Assembly: GCF_023349125.1 (NCBI RefSeq)
Contig: NZ_JAKIKT010000006.1
Coordinates: 1 to 64,000, forward strand
Direction: 5' to 3'
DNA length: 64,000 nt
DNA from: Shewanella corallii
GTDB lineage: Bacteria > Pseudomonadota > Gammaproteobacteria > Enterobacterales > Shewanellaceae
A model generated the notes under the pieces. The model was not told the origin of the DNA and did no database searches. It was given only the letters and a program-made list of their open reading frames with translations. A program made the position numbers and the translations under genes. The first letter of the stretch is position 1; every line of letters starts with the position of its first letter. Of this stretch, positions 62,876-64,000 are shown piece after piece.

Positions 62876-63499
62876 TTATTGATTCATCGTTGAAATATAA
62901 GCTGCCAAAGCTTCGATGTCGGCATCGCTTAGCTTCTTGGATACATCACTCATCATGCCATTCAGGTCGTTATTACGAGTGCCGTCACGGAATTTATTCA
63001 GCTGAATTTTGATGTAATTGACATGTTGACCTGAGACCATTGGGAAGCCAGCCAGCTCCATTCCCAGACCACTTGGACCGTGACAGGCGATACAGGCAGT
63101 GATACCGCGGGACATGTCACCACCCTTATACAACTTCTCACCCAGCTCAGGAACGTCAGCTGCAGGAGCTTCAGACTGGGTTTGAGTCGCATAATAAGCA
63201 GCCAGATCGGCCATATCCTGATCAGTCAGTGCGGCGACCATGCCACCCATGATAGGATCCATTCGACCTTTTGCACCGCCGGATGCCATGGCATCTTTAA
63301 AGTCATGCAGCTGCTTTTCTGTGTAGGCAGCGTGCTGACCGGCAATCTTAGGATACATATCGATCATGCTGTTGCCGTCGACACCGTGGCAGGCAGCACA
63401 TAAAGCAGACTTGGTTTTTCCAGCTTCAGCATCACCTTGTGCACTAACTGGCAAAGAGATGGCGGCGACTGCTGACAAAGCGAGGGCTAACTTTTTCAT
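62876..63499 (-). CDS. dihaem cytochrome c4
   Basis: 207 residues with an N-terminal signal peptide (LALALSAVAAISLPVSAQG). Two CxxCH haem sites: CAACH at 34-38 and CIACH at 137-141. Later Met residues (MDPIMGGM, GMELAGFPM, NGMMSD) are candidate axial ligands. The twofold layout is that of cytochrome c4, a periplasmic electron carrier to terminal oxidases. It is divergent from engB. Confidence 0.92.
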   Translation of the reverse strand: MKKLALALSAVAAISLPVSAQGDAEAGKTKSALCAACHGVDGNSMIDMYPKIAGQHAAYTEKQLHDFKDAMASGGAKGRMDPIMGGMVAALTDQDMADLAAYYATQTQSEAPAADVPELGEKLYKGGDMSRGITACIACHGPSGLGMELAGFPMVSGQHVNYIKIQLNKFRDGTRNNDLNGMMSDVSKKLSDADIEALAAYISTMNQ

Positions 63500-63666
63500 G
63501 GCGTTCCAACTTCTTGTTTGTTTATAGTCCTGAGCTTACAAGTAAGACCCGCAAGCATGATAAGATACGATAACTGTGATCAGGCTTATATTTTACATGA
63601 AAACGTGAAAATGTAAGCAACTCATCGATATTTATGACAAAAGTTGATCCTTTTTTGGAGTAATAC

Positions 63667-64000
63667 GTGACAAATCCTCAAATCGACTTTCGCCGGGCCA
63701 AATTTTTGATCAGTGCCCCGGATATCGCCCATTTGGACAAGCATCTGCCTGGTGACACCGGGGTGGAAATTGCTTTTGCCGGGCGTTCCAATGCGGGTAA
63801 GTCGAGTGCGCTTAACGCATTGACTGAACAGAAAAACCTGGCAAGAACCAGTAAAACGCCAGGGCGTACTCAGCTGATCAACGTATTTGCTCTTGATGAG
63901 CATCGTCGTTTGGTGGATTTACCGGGTTACGGTTTTGCCCAGGTGCCCCTGGCCATGAAAATAAAGTGGCAAAATGCGCTGGGTGAATACCTGCAGGAAC
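63667..64000 (+). CDS. engB: ribosome biogenesis GTPase EngB/YihA (5' part)
   Basis: The window ends inside this gene after about 111 codons. GTG 63667 follows TGGAG. Visible are G1 GRSNAGKS, the G2 region TSKTPGRTQ and G3 DLPGYG. These identify the TrmE-Era-EngA-EngB family GTPase EngB, which takes part in 50S subunit assembly. Its neighbourhood matches E. coli yihA. The 3' part with G4 lies beyond the window. Confidence 0.95.
   Translation, partial: MTNPQIDFRRAKFLISAPDIAHLDKHLPGDTGVEIAFAGRSNAGKSSALNALTEQKNLARTSKTPGRTQLINVFALDEHRRLVDLPGYGFAQVPLAMKIKWQNALGEYLQE

Overview
The window looks like a chromosomal segment of a marine gammaproteobacterium of the Shewanella type (Alteromonadales). Evidence for this is the hemN - yihI - CsrB/C-like RNA - cytochrome c4 - engB neighbourhood at the right end (in E. 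coli csrC also lies between yihI and yihA/engB), the divergent hut operon, and a lateral (secondary) flagellar locus in the lafA-B-C-D-E-F-S-T-U order known from Vibrio. This is a judgement from gene content and order; no database search was done.

Layout. Bases 1-7.1 kb are accessory: a tiny basic protein, an MSHA-type pilin pseudogene with two in-frame stops, a two-TM protein, a secreted fibronectin-III protein, an AT-richer pair (YgfF-like dehydrogenase and DUF998 membrane protein) separated by an attC-like palindrome, a tyrosine phosphatase, and an orphan PD-(D/E)XK-like ORF between two hairpin-rich noncoding stretches. Bases 7.1-12.7 kb hold histidine utilisation: hutI on the minus strand and hutC-hutU-hutH on the plus strand, with HutC-type operators in both control regions. 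Then come a YbdG-type mechanosensitive channel and a membrane GGDEF-EAL protein.

Bases 16.9-51.4 kb are one nearly uninterrupted lateral flagellar island. In order it holds: a stator operon (lafS-lafT-lafU with a PilZ gene and a small membrane protein at its end); fliL, fliK, fliT, fliS, fliD and flagellin lafA; an unnamed 338-aa protein; flgL to flgB; flgA-flgM-flgN (plus strand); fliJ to fliE, the sigma-54 activator lafK and motY (minus strand); and fliM-N-P-Q-R-flhB-flhA (plus strand). No chemotaxis genes, flhF or flhG are present, and FliM lacks the N-terminal CheY-binding segment, so this motor is probably not switched by CheY. A PilZ protein in the stator operon and a convergent GGDEF-EAL gene suggest c-di-GMP control. 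A shared motif TGGCGGAA, three times followed by N7-TTCC, occurs in four control regions of the locus, and a near-consensus sigma-54 promoter precedes flgB.

Bases 51.5-64 kb are mostly housekeeping: a SnoaL-like/LysR pair, a lysophospholipase, a 268-bp MITE-like element whose end supplies the stop codon of a DUF885 lipoprotein gene, adenosine deaminase, hemN, a secreted amidohydrolase, DUF2489, yihI, a zinc-ribbon methyltransferase, a GGA-rich CsrB/C-family RNA on the minus strand, cytochrome c4 and the start of engB.
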